NCBI GenBank assembly: GCA_902767775.1
Contig: CACXIP010000024.1
Span: forward strand, 95,032-131,416
DNA: 36,385 nt
Origin: an uncultured Prevotellaceae bacterium
GTDB lineage: Bacteria; Bacteroidota; Bacteroidia; Bacteroidales; Bacteroidaceae
Direction: 5' to 3'
In this document: one piece after another, positions 8,562 through 16,665 of the stretch
How positions within the stretch are numbered: the first letter of the stretch is position 1
How the letters are laid out: each line of letters starts with the position of its first letter
The notes under the pieces: model-generated
What the model saw: the letters and a program-made list of their open reading frames with translations, nothing else
The model's database searches: none
What the model was told of the DNA's origin: nothing
Made by a program: the position numbers and the translations under genes

Positions 8562-8574
8562 GTATTCAGAATAC
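8562..8574. promoter_or_regulatory. Palindrome, possible operator
   Basis: GTATTCAGAATAC is a perfect palindrome with 6-bp arms and one central base. It ends 13 bp before the upstream promoter element (8588) of the porin operon, a usual place for an activator of the LuxR class. Binding by the neighbouring regulator is inference only. Confidence 0.35.
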
Positions 8575-8586
8575 TAATTTTCGTGT

Positions 8587-8618
8587 ATTGTCCCCATCAT
8601 AAGAAGGGATTAATTTTG
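8587..8618 (+). promoter_or_regulatory. Promoter for the porin-imelysin-diheme-CcsBA operon
   Basis: ATTG at 8587-8590, a 20-nt spacer and TAATTTTG at 8611-8618 fit the Bacteroidota consensus with a slightly weak upstream element. It lies downstream of the in-frame ATG at 8583, so translation should begin at 8646. Confidence 0.65.
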
Positions 8619-8645
8619 CACTCCAAACAAAAAACGGAAGTTAAA

Positions 8646-10046
8646 ATGAAAGCAATACTTACTGCGATTCTTATCCTCATTTGCCTTTCTGTATCTGCAC
8701 AAGAATCAGAGGTCAAGAACGTGGATGCCACAACAGGAGCCACACGGCAAAAACCAAAAACTGAAGAAAAGGAAGAAAAGAAAGACGTCCTCTCACGTCT
8801 CCATATAGGCGGTTATGGCGAGGCCGTCATGAGCAGAAACTTTTACAGCCAGAGCTTCAACCGCTACAAGAAACCCGAGAACTATGCTGACGACAAGAGC
8901 CATGGACGCTTTGACCTGCCCCACGTATGTGTGAACATCGGCTATGATTTTGGCAAAGGCTGGTCAATGGGGTCTGAGATAGAGTTTGAGCATGGCGGCA
9001 ATGGCACGGCCGTAGAGATAGAAGCTGAAGAGGCTGGCGAATATGAGGCTGAAGTGGAGAAAGGCGGCGAGGTGAACATTGAGCAGTTCTGGATTAACAA
9101 GGAGTTTTTTGACGGCAAGTTCAACATCAAGGCGGGCGAGATTATTGTACCCGTAGGCTATTCCAATGCCTACCATGAGCCCAACCAATTCTTTACCGTA
9201 TACCGCCCGGAAGGTGAGGCCACCATCATGCCCAACACCTGGCATCAGGTGGGACTATCATTGTGGGGAAGACTGAAAGACTGGCGCTACGAAGCCCAAC
9301 TGCTCTCCGGTCTGAACTCTGAAAGTTTCACCGCAGAGAGTTTCGTACACTATGGAGCAACCAGCCCCTACGAGTTCAAGGTTGCCAACAACTATGCCGG
9401 TGTCATGCGTATCGACAACTATTCCGTCAAGGGCCTGCGCATCGGCCTTAGCGGCTATTACGGCTACACCTTCCGCAATACCCTGCGCACCCCAGGCAGC
9501 AAATACAGTGACGTGAAGGGAGCACTGGGGATTGTGGCCCTCGACTTCTCACTCAACCGTTGGAACTGGATTGTTCGTGGCAATGTGGATTATGCCCATT
9601 TCGGCGATGCCGACGAAATTTCATCCTACAACCAAGCAAACTGGACCCACCACAAATATCAGGATGGCAACCCACACCACTACTCCAACATCGGCAGCAG
9701 TGCTGTGGCATATGCCATTGAGGCTGGTTATGATATTTTCTCACAAATATCCAAACTGCGTCAGGAAAATGAGAAGCTATTTGTTTTCGGACGCTTTGAG
9801 CACTACAACACCATGGCATCGGGCACCTACGAGTCGATGTACAAATACACCAAGAAATACCGCTTTGCTTTCGGTTTCAACTATATGCCGATGAAACAAA
9901 TTGCCATCAAAGGAGAATACTCCTATCGTTTCTTCGAGAAACCAAGCAACAATGGACTTACTTCCGACAGTCCACTTTACAAACAGCCCTACAACAACGA
10001 GCCAAGCATCAGTTTGGGCATTACCTACTGCGGGAAATTGTTGTAA
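8646..10046 (+). CDS. Outer-membrane beta-barrel porin (OprO/OprP-like)
   Basis: This 466-residue protein begins with a signal peptide (MKAILTAILILICLSVSAQ). A charged linker follows (residues about 22-55), then a long run of alternating amphipathic strands typical of a 16-18-strand barrel. Recognisable segments are HIGGYGEAVMSR, the acidic stretch EFEHGGNGTAVEIEAEE, and GEIIVPVGYSNAYHEPNQFFTVYRPEGE, which resembles the phosphate-selective porin superfamily. The chain ends in a barrel-type strand (SLGITYCGKLL). As first gene of the operon it probably gives the substrate access to the periplasm. The acidic patch around residues 115-145 could favour cations, which fits the iron-related genes downstream, but this is inference. 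The start at 8646 is set by the promoter and the signal peptide. Confidence 0.85.
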   Translation: MKAILTAILILICLSVSAQESEVKNVDATTGATRQKPKTEEKEEKKDVLSRLHIGGYGEAVMSRNFYSQSFNRYKKPENYADDKSHGRFDLPHVCVNIGYDFGKGWSMGSEIEFEHGGNGTAVEIEAEEAGEYEAEVEKGGEVNIEQFWINKEFFDGKFNIKAGEIIVPVGYSNAYHEPNQFFTVYRPEGEATIMPNTWHQVGLSLWGRLKDWRYEAQLLSGLNSESFTAESFVHYGATSPYEFKVANNYAGVMRIDNYSVKGLRIGLSGYYGYTFRNTLRTPGSKYSDVKGALGIVALDFSLNRWNWIVRGNVDYAHFGDADEISSYNQANWTHHKYQDGNPHHYSNIGSSAVAYAIEAGYDIFSQISKLRQENEKLFVFGRFEHYNTMASGTYESMYKYTKKYRFAFGFNYMPMKQIAIKGEYSYRFFEKPSNNGLTSDSPLYKQPYNNEPSISLGITYCGKLL

Positions 10047-10089
10047 TTAATATTGAAAACTGGAATTAACAATAAAATAGTAAAAGCAA

Positions 10090-11286
10090 ATGAAAAGCAA
10101 GATTCTTTTGAAAATGGCAGTCTTGACTGCAGCACTTTCCACTGGTTTCACATCATGCTCAAGCGATGACGACACCGACACGACAATTATCAATGGTACT
10201 CAGGCAGCCCTCGACCAGGCATGCAGTGACTGGAAGGCAGCACGTGCCAACTGGGAAAACACTGAGGCATTCCTCTTTGGAGCTGCCGATGTTTACTCCA
10301 TCGATCCTCATACCGACACATGGCCGGTAGCCGCCAACGACCTGGCCGATGTGCTGCGCGACGAGAAGGCGATGTCCAACCTCGACAACTTCATCAAGAC
10401 CGCCAACTCCGGTATCCTGGGCTACCATGGTCTGGAGTATGTGCTCTTCCGTCAGGGACAACCCCGACCAATCAGTCAGATGACCAATTTGGAGTACAAC
10501 TACATCTGTGCCGTAGCCAAGGACCTCTACAACGCCACCGCCACACTTGAAGCCGCTTGGGACTCCAAGGAGAGCAATGCCGAGCGCCATCAGATTGCCA
10601 TCAATTATGTGGCCACCCACAATGCCATCAATGACGACGGCGATGCTGAAGGTTCATTGGGTTCGTTCCAAAACTTCGGCAAGGCATTCAAGACTCCTGG
10701 CACTGGCGATTGGGCCACTGCTCTTGATGCGACACTTGAAATCATCTCCGGCTGTCAGGATATCATCGGCGAGGTGGGCGACTCGAAGATAGGCTTGCCC
10801 TACACTGGCGAGGACGCCACCTACATTGAGTCACCATACGCCTACAACTCCATCACCGACTTCTACGACAACATCATCAGTTGCAAAAACGCCCTATTCG
10901 GACAGATGGGAGCCACCTCACCCACCCAGCAGTCATTGATTTACTTCTGCCAGAATGCCGGCAATGCGACGCTTGCCGCTCAGGCCAACACAGCCGTGAC
11001 GAAACTCGAAACAGCACTGTCAAAAATCAAGGCAATGAAATATCCTTTCGCCCTTTACTATTCAGATGCCTCCTGCAAAGTAGCCATCGATGCACTGGGC
11101 GAGTTGGATGAGGCACTTGGTGCTCTCTCCGAGACGTTGACAGGGTATGCCGGCAACAAGACTGTAGAGGCACAATGCCAGGTCATCAACGAGAACTATG
11201 TAGACAATGTGGTGCTCGCCACCTACCGCACACTGGCCAACAACGCACAAAAGCTCTATCAGTCGATTGTGAAAATCAAACAGTAA
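10090..11286 (+). CDS. Imelysin-family lipoprotein (peptidase M75/IrpA-like)
   Basis: This 398-residue protein has a lipoprotein signal peptide ending in FTSC, with lipid attachment at Cys23 and an SSDDD tail after it. The imelysin fold is indicated by CSDWKAARANWENTEAFLFG (residues 45-64) and the family GxHxxE motif (Gly111-Tyr-His113-Gly-Leu-Glu116 in GYHGLEYVLF). Imelysin proteins, despite the peptidase name, are mostly linked to iron uptake (IrpA, EfeO relatives), where the GxHxxE motif is the proposed metal site. It lies 43 bp after the porin and 6 bp before the di-heme lipoprotein, so co-transcription is very likely. It should sit in the periplasm or at the outer membrane and bind iron or an iron-containing ligand. 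Confidence 0.9.
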   Translation: MKSKILLKMAVLTAALSTGFTSCSSDDDTDTTIINGTQAALDQACSDWKAARANWENTEAFLFGAADVYSIDPHTDTWPVAANDLADVLRDEKAMSNLDNFIKTANSGILGYHGLEYVLFRQGQPRPISQMTNLEYNYICAVAKDLYNATATLEAAWDSKESNAERHQIAINYVATHNAINDDGDAEGSLGSFQNFGKAFKTPGTGDWATALDATLEIISGCQDIIGEVGDSKIGLPYTGEDATYIESPYAYNSITDFYDNIISCKNALFGQMGATSPTQQSLIYFCQNAGNATLAAQANTAVTKLETALSKIKAMKYPFALYYSDASCKVAIDALGELDEALGALSETLTGYAGNKTVEAQCQVINENYVDNVVLATYRTLANNAQKLYQSIVKIKQ

Positions 11287-11292
11287 ACCACC

Positions 11293-12999
11293 ATGAACAA
11301 ACCTTTTCTTTTCGGTTTTGTTTTGTTGGGTGCCTTCATCACCACAGGGTGCTCTGATGACGAAGACATCACCCCAACCACGTGGGAAATAGGCAATCCT
11401 ACAACACAAGACTATCCTGAGGACTATTATGCCGGCGGACTCCTCGGCACCACAACGGTGAACACAGCCACGGCATTTAAGCAGCCCTCGAAGGCTGTGG
11501 AGAACGCAGGTATGATGACAGCTTTCAACGAGGGAGAGTATCTCTTTGAGAAAGACTACAACACCAACATCGACGGCGCCTTCCACGGACTGGGACCAGT
11601 CTATGTGCGTCGCGGCTGCCTCTACTGCCATCCCGGATATGGCCATGGCGCACGCCAGACGGAATACAAGGCTGACATGCACCGCAATGGTTACCTGCTC
11701 GTCATCTACGACAAAACCACAAACGCCTACATCCGTTCCGTGGCAGGCATGCCACAGACGGGTGCAGTGAAACCCTTCAAGGCTCCCATCGACGAGAACC
11801 AAATCAAGATTGCATGGAACAGCTATACCGACGAGTGGGGAAATCAATTCCCTGACGGCGAGACCTATTCGCTCATCTACCCAGAGGTGACCATCCCCTA
11901 TGCTGCCTACTATGCACCTGTGGTGGTACAGCGAGGAGGCACTGATGTGACACTCTCCGAATCAGAATACAACAACGACATCGGTGTGCTGTTGGAGTCG
12001 ACCATCGGCATCTATGGCACAGGACTGACCGATGCCATCCCTGATGAAGATATTACCGCCCAATGGAAAGCAGAAAGTGATTATTTCAACAGTATCGGCC
12101 GCACAGATGCGCTGAACCCCGCTATGTGGAACCAAGCCACCAATACCTGGAACAGCTATTACAGCAACTCTCTGCAGGGTGACGGCACCAAATATGTACG
12201 CCGCTATACTTATGCGATGTCGCGTGGTCCCATTCTTGATGCCGCTGGAGCCAATGCCATTTGGAACATCACCAACGTGACCCGCTCCGACCGCCGCTAC
12301 CACTATCTCGACCTCGCCGGAAAATACTATGCCACCAAGTCATCGCAAGACCCCGAGGTTCAGGCAGGTTTCACCGAGTATATTAACCGGATAGACCCCA
12401 CGAAGGCACATCCTGAATGGCACACCGGCGACTTGGAGAAAGACATTTACACCTATCTGACCAGCAAGTCACTCGATGCAGAGATGAGCGACACCCAATA
12501 CAAAAACCTCATGATATGGCACCGCGGACTGGCCGTTCCGGCAGCCCGCAACACCACCACGGATGACTTCAAGGAGGGCAAGCGCCTGTTCACTCAAATC
12601 GGCTGCGCCTCCTGTCACCGTCCATCTTGGCAGACAGGCGAGGACCATATTCAGGATCCAGCCAAGTTCTTTGTCTCCGACAGCGACATGCCACGCTATC
12701 CCCATCAGAAGATATGGCCATACACCGACTTCGTTCAGCATCGCCTGTGGATGAAGAATGACATCCGTACAGGTTGGTGCCGCACCACCCCGTTGTGGGG
12801 ACGCGGACTGGCCGCCAAGTGCGGCAGCGGTGTGGAACGTCTGCACGACTGCCGTGCCCGCAATGTCATGGAAGCCATCATGTGGCATGGCTGCAAGAAC
12901 GAGGGCGGCACCAGCGATGCCTACAACTCTGTTGTGCAGTTCCGCAACCTGAAGAAGGCACAGCGCGACCAAATCATCTATTTCATTGAATCTATTTAA
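11293..12999 (+). CDS. Di-heme DUF1111 (thiol oxidoreductase-like) lipoprotein
   Basis: This 568-residue protein is a probable lipoprotein (lipobox ITTGC, Cys20). It carries two c-type heme motifs, CLYCH at residues 109-113 and CASCH at 438-442. The spacing and the surrounding text (GLGPVYVRRGC, KRLFTQIGCASC, TPLWGRG, FHD-like LHDCRARN, AIMWHG) are those of the DUF1111 di-heme oxidoreductase/peroxidase-like family. In other phyla this family is encoded beside imelysin genes under iron control. A periplasmic redox role, such as ferrous iron oxidation or electron transfer during metal uptake, is plausible but unproven. The next gene encodes a cytochrome c assembly protein, which would be needed to attach the hemes. 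The 3' end overlaps that gene by 14 bp. Confidence 0.9.
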   Translation: MNKPFLFGFVLLGAFITTGCSDDEDITPTTWEIGNPTTQDYPEDYYAGGLLGTTTVNTATAFKQPSKAVENAGMMTAFNEGEYLFEKDYNTNIDGAFHGLGPVYVRRGCLYCHPGYGHGARQTEYKADMHRNGYLLVIYDKTTNAYIRSVAGMPQTGAVKPFKAPIDENQIKIAWNSYTDEWGNQFPDGETYSLIYPEVTIPYAAYYAPVVVQRGGTDVTLSESEYNNDIGVLLESTIGIYGTGLTDAIPDEDITAQWKAESDYFNSIGRTDALNPAMWNQATNTWNSYYSNSLQGDGTKYVRRYTYAMSRGPILDAAGANAIWNITNVTRSDRRYHYLDLAGKYYATKSSQDPEVQAGFTEYINRIDPTKAHPEWHTGDLEKDIYTYLTSKSLDAEMSDTQYKNLMIWHRGLAVPAARNTTTDDFKEGKRLFTQIGCASCHRPSWQTGEDHIQDPAKFFVSDSDMPRYPHQKIWPYTDFVQHRLWMKNDIRTGWCRTTPLWGRGLAAKCGSGVERLHDCRARNVMEAIMWHGCKNEGGTSDAYNSVVQFRNLKKAQRDQIIYFIESI

Positions 13000-15220
13000 A
13001 TTAGTGAACAAGAAAATCATTTTCACCCTATACACACTCATCGTGGTGTGTATAGGGTTTGCCACTGTAATAGAGAAATACCGCGGAACCAGTTTTGCCT
13101 ATGAGCACATCTACGGTTCATGGTGGTTTTCTGGATTGTGGGCTATACTCACAATGACGGCATGTTCCTACATCATCAAGCATCAGTTATATAAGCGTGC
13201 TGCCGTCATGTTGCTGCATCTGTCGTTTGTCGTGATTCTGGCAGGCGCGCTGACCACCCATATCTTTGCCCATAGCGGTACGCTTCTGCTTCGTACCAGC
13301 ATTCCCGTATCTGAGTATATTGAAAAGGACGGGAGCATAAAACCACTGCCATTCTCTCTGACACTGAAAGAGTTTCGCATTGTCAACTATCCTGGCACTG
13401 ACGCCCCGCTCGACTACCAAAGCGTCATCCAGCAAACAGATGGAGAGGACATTGTTGTATCCATGAACAATGTGGGGCATATCGGCAGCTATCGGTTTTT
13501 TCAGTCAAGCTACGACTCCGACGGAGAAGGGGTATCACTCGGCGTAAGACACGACCCATACGGTGTAGCCATCACCTATTGCGGCTACCTCTTGCTGTTG
13601 GTCGGCATCACTGCCACACTGCTTTCAAAAAAGACACAGATGCGCACACTTTATCGCAAGGCCATGCAACCCATTGCTGTGCTCTTACTACTTGCCCTTT
13701 ACCCATCACCACTTTTCGCCAATGATGCTTTACAGGTTGTAGACAAGGACATCGCCCACCGCTTAGGAACCGTCAACGTGCTCTACAACAACCGCATCTG
13801 TCCGCTCAACACGGTAGCTACAGACTTCGTCACCACTCTCTCGGGCAAAGCGTCGTGGAAGGGCTACTCAGCCGATGAGATTTTTGTCAGTTGGATGATA
13901 TTCTACTCTCCATGGGAGAAGCAGAAACTGATTCGTATAAAAGACAATCAAGTGCAGCAATTGTTGGGAATCGACGGAGAGTGGGCATCATACAGTGATT
14001 TTCAAGACGGGTATCAAGAATACAAATTGAAAGGCGCTGTGGAGGAACTAATGAATGGCAGTACATCCATCGACAGAAAAGCGCTGATGGATGCCGATGA
14101 GAAATACCATATCATAGAGATGTTCTACCGCGGAGAATTCATCAAGATGTTCCCTTATCGCAGCGGTGCAACCACCAACTGGTATATGCCTGGCGGACAG
14201 TCCCTGCCGAGGGAAATTCCCGTCAAGGAACAGTTCTTCATCAAGCAGTCCATGGACTACCTGACAGAGAGTATTGTGACGGGACAGCACGACAGGGCTG
14301 TTGAGATTATTGCAAAAATAAAGCTCTTCCAGCGCGAAATGCTCCAAGCTGGCGAGCATAGCACAGAAGTGACGGCAGATGATTTGCTGCCCAATGACAA
14401 CAAGGTAAAAGCAGAAATCTTCTACAATACGATACGAAGCCAGAAATGGCCGGTCTTCCTTGCGCTAACCCTCAGTTTGCTGTTGTGCGTGGCCATACTC
14501 GTATCATCAAGAGGAGCATGGCTCAGGGCGGTTTCACTATTGTATGTCGCACTGTTAACGATATATCTCACATTATTGCTCGGTCTGCGTTGGTGGATAA
14601 GCGGGCACATACCCGTGAGCAACGGTCACGAAACCATGTTGTTCATGGCATGGGTGGTGCTTCTGTTGACCATCCTTCTTCGCCACAAGTTCCCCATCAT
14701 CTCAGGTTTCGGTCCACTTATCGCCTCATTCTGTCTGTTGGTATCCATGCTGGCTGGCAGCAATTCGCAGATTACCCCACTGATGCCCGTGCTCCAGTCG
14801 CCGCTGCTCTCCGTCCATGTCATGACGGTGATGTGTGCCTATGCGCTGTTTGCCCTGCAATTGCTGTTGGGCGTGCAAGCATTGCTTCTGATAAGGGAAA
14901 AAAGCAATGATGAGTTGGAACGAGTCACCGCATTGTCTCAGCTGTTGCTATACCCCGGTGTGTTCCTGCTCACTATCGGCATTTTCTTAGGTGCCGTCTG
15001 GGCCAACATCTCATGGGGAGACTATTGGTCGTGGGACCCAAAGGAGTCATGGGCACTTATCACACTTATGGTCTACGCCGTGCCTTTGCACAAAACATCT
15101 ATCGTTTTTTTCCAAAAGCCTCATGGCTACCATATCTACATGGTGTGTGCATTCCTTGCGGTCATCATCACCTATTTCGGTGTGAATTACCTTTTGGGAG
15201 GAATGCATAGTTATGCCTGA
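12986..15220 (+). CDS. Cytochrome c biogenesis fusion protein ResB-CcsA (CcsBA)
   Basis: This 744-residue inner-membrane protein exports heme and attaches it to CxxCH motifs of apocytochromes (system II). The N-terminal ResB/Ccs1-like half has early membrane segments and the pattern GTSFAYEHIYGSWWFSGLW and HLSFVVILAGALTTH. A large soluble segment follows (residues about 245-485). The C-terminal CcsA half has several helices, including SNGHETMLFMAWV, with a likely heme-ligand His, and the heme-handling WWD signature WGDYWSWDPKESWALI near residues 675-690. A Bacteroidota-type fusion of both components explains the length. It overlaps the di-heme lipoprotein gene by 14 bp, so it appears dedicated to, or at least co-produced with, that cytochrome. 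It is the last gene of the operon. Confidence 0.92.
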   Translation: MNLFKLVNKKIIFTLYTLIVVCIGFATVIEKYRGTSFAYEHIYGSWWFSGLWAILTMTACSYIIKHQLYKRAAVMLLHLSFVVILAGALTTHIFAHSGTLLLRTSIPVSEYIEKDGSIKPLPFSLTLKEFRIVNYPGTDAPLDYQSVIQQTDGEDIVVSMNNVGHIGSYRFFQSSYDSDGEGVSLGVRHDPYGVAITYCGYLLLLVGITATLLSKKTQMRTLYRKAMQPIAVLLLLALYPSPLFANDALQVVDKDIAHRLGTVNVLYNNRICPLNTVATDFVTTLSGKASWKGYSADEIFVSWMIFYSPWEKQKLIRIKDNQVQQLLGIDGEWASYSDFQDGYQEYKLKGAVEELMNGSTSIDRKALMDADEKYHIIEMFYRGEFIKMFPYRSGATTNWYMPGGQSLPREIPVKEQFFIKQSMDYLTESIVTGQHDRAVEIIAKIKLFQREMLQAGEHSTEVTADDLLPNDNKVKAEIFYNTIRSQKWPVFLALTLSLLLCVAILVSSRGAWLRAVSLLYVALLTIYLTLLLGLRWWISGHIPVSNGHETMLFMAWVVLLLTILLRHKFPIISGFGPLIASFCLLVSMLAGSNSQITPLMPVLQSPLLSVHVMTVMCAYALFALQLLLGVQALLLIREKSNDELERVTALSQLLLYPGVFLLTIGIFLGAVWANISWGDYWSWDPKESWALITLMVYAVPLHKTSIVFFQKPHGYHIYMVCAFLAVIITYFGVNYLLGGMHSYA

Positions 15221-15249
15221 CGCCCGTTAGACAAATAATCTTTGTTTTA

Positions 15250-15280
15250 TTTGATTATTCGCATAATTTCACTACCTTTG
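15250..15280 (+). promoter_or_regulatory. Promoter for the riboswitch-btuF-btuC transcript
   Basis: TTTG at 15250-15253, 19 nt and TACCTTTG at 15273-15280 match the consensus exactly. Transcription would start at about 15284, right at the first bases of the cobalamin aptamer. Confidence 0.8.
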
Positions 15281-15282
15281 TC

Positions 15283-15509
15283 GGTGATTCTGGGGTTCGC
15301 ATGGCGCGATGAAATGGGAATGGGGTGAGAATCCCCAACTGTCCCGCAGCTGTAAGGTCCTTTTATCGCCACCAAGCTTGACACCACTGCCTGTATGATA
15401 GTTGGGTGGGAAGGTGCTTGGTGGTAGGTCCAAAGTCAGAAGACCAGCCTCTGAAATTTGTATCATGCCCGATGTTCTCGGAGTAAGGATGTAGGGCGAA
15501 ATCTTTTTT
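15283..15509 (+). ncRNA. Cobalamin riboswitch with expression platform
   Basis: The leader contains the conserved cobalamin aptamer blocks in order: GGTGAGAATCCCCAACTG at about 15323-15340, then CCCGCAGCTGTAAGG at about 15343-15357, and AAGTCAGAAGACCAGCCTC at about 15433-15451. The aptamer is about 15283-15455. The rest may be the expression platform: GCCC (15467-15470) can pair with GGGC (15494-15497), followed by a T6 run at 15504-15509 that abuts the btuF-like start codon. This could be a terminator or a start-masking stem. High cobalamin is expected to lower expression of the transporter genes. Confidence 0.92.
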
Positions 15510-16661
15510 ATGATGAAGAACAAAGTATTATTGTTCTGCGCCCTTTGCGCAACAGTTGTGGCATTTTGGTCGTGCAAGCAGAATGCCAAGACAGGAGATG
15601 TGAGTGGTAACGTTGCCGACTCCCTGAGTGGTCCCAAATATGCCAAGGGATATACGGTGAAGGCCATTGAGAATGGTGTCAGACTGGTGGACGTTGCCGA
15701 TCCGCAGCAAGACAAGGACCGTATGCCAGTATCCTACCACTTCGCATTGGTGCCAAGAGACATTGATGCCAAGGTGCCTGATGGTTATACCGAGGTAAAA
15801 GTGCCTATCGAGCGTACCATTGTCATGACCATGCTCCAATTATCCAATTTCACTGCCCTTGATGCGCATGATGTGGTGAAAGGAATCACCGGTACTAAAA
15901 ATCTTTTTGACAAAGACATCCTCCAGCGGGTGAAGAATGGCGAGATTGTCAAGATAGGCATGGAAGGCAATTTCGACCCCGAACTGATTTTGTCGGCCAA
16001 TCCTCAGGTGATTTTCATTTCTCCCTTCAAACGCGGCGGATATGATGCCATCAAGGAAACTGGCATCACCCTTATCCCCCACTTGGGCTACAAGGAACTT
16101 GACCCACTGGGACAGGCAGAATGGATAAAGTATGTTGCCATGTTCATCGGTAAGGAGAAAGAGGCCGACAAGGTTTTTGCAGAGATAGAAAACCGCTATC
16201 TCGATTTGAAAAAGAAAGTGGAAGGCACAACAACGCGCCCGACGGTCTTCAGCGGGGAGATGCATGGTGGCAACTGGTATGCCGTGGGAGGCAAGAACTA
16301 CCTTGCCCAGATTTTCCGTGACGCTGGAGCAGAATACGTATTGAAGGACGACAACACGGGAGGAGTCCCCATCGAATATGAGCAGATGTATGCCACGGCA
16401 GCGAATGCCGACTACTGGCGCATTCTCAACAGCTATCCCGGCGACTTCACCTACGATGCGCTGAAAGCATCCGAGCCACGCAACAGGCTGTTCAAGGCAT
16501 TCAAGGACCGCCATATCATCTACTGCAACATGAAGCAGACACCTTACTATGAGGTCTCTCCTGTGAAACCAGATGCAGTATTGGCCGACCTTGTGGCCAT
16601 CTTCCACCCTGAATTGATGCCTGATGACTATCAACCCGTTTTTTACCGTTTGTTGAAATAG
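15510..16661 (+). CDS. Cobalamin ABC transporter substrate-binding lipoprotein (BtuF-like)
   Basis: This 383-residue protein has a short lipoprotein signal (MMKNKVLLFC..., lipobox AFWSC at about residue 22). A TroA/FepB-type periplasmic binding fold follows: VPIERTIVMTMLQLSNFTAL, NPQVIFISPFKRGGYD, then the long backbone helix region with GKEKEADKVFAEIENRYLDLKKK, and a second lobe (TRPTVFSGEMHGGNWYAVGG). By fold alone it could bind B12, heme or a siderophore. The cobalamin riboswitch directly upstream and the cobalamin gene cluster next door make cobalamin, cobinamide or another corrinoid the best call. It precedes the permease gene by 4 bp. The ATG at 15510 is immediately followed by a second ATG, so the true start could be 15513. 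Confidence 0.85.
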   Translation: MMKNKVLLFCALCATVVAFWSCKQNAKTGDVSGNVADSLSGPKYAKGYTVKAIENGVRLVDVADPQQDKDRMPVSYHFALVPRDIDAKVPDGYTEVKVPIERTIVMTMLQLSNFTALDAHDVVKGITGTKNLFDKDILQRVKNGEIVKIGMEGNFDPELILSANPQVIFISPFKRGGYDAIKETGITLIPHLGYKELDPLGQAEWIKYVAMFIGKEKEADKVFAEIENRYLDLKKKVEGTTTRPTVFSGEMHGGNWYAVGGKNYLAQIFRDAGAEYVLKDDNTGGVPIEYEQMYATAANADYWRILNSYPGDFTYDALKASEPRNRLFKAFKDRHIIYCNMKQTPYYEVSPVKPDAVLADLVAIFHPELMPDDYQPVFYRLLK

Positions 16662-16665
16662 GCTG

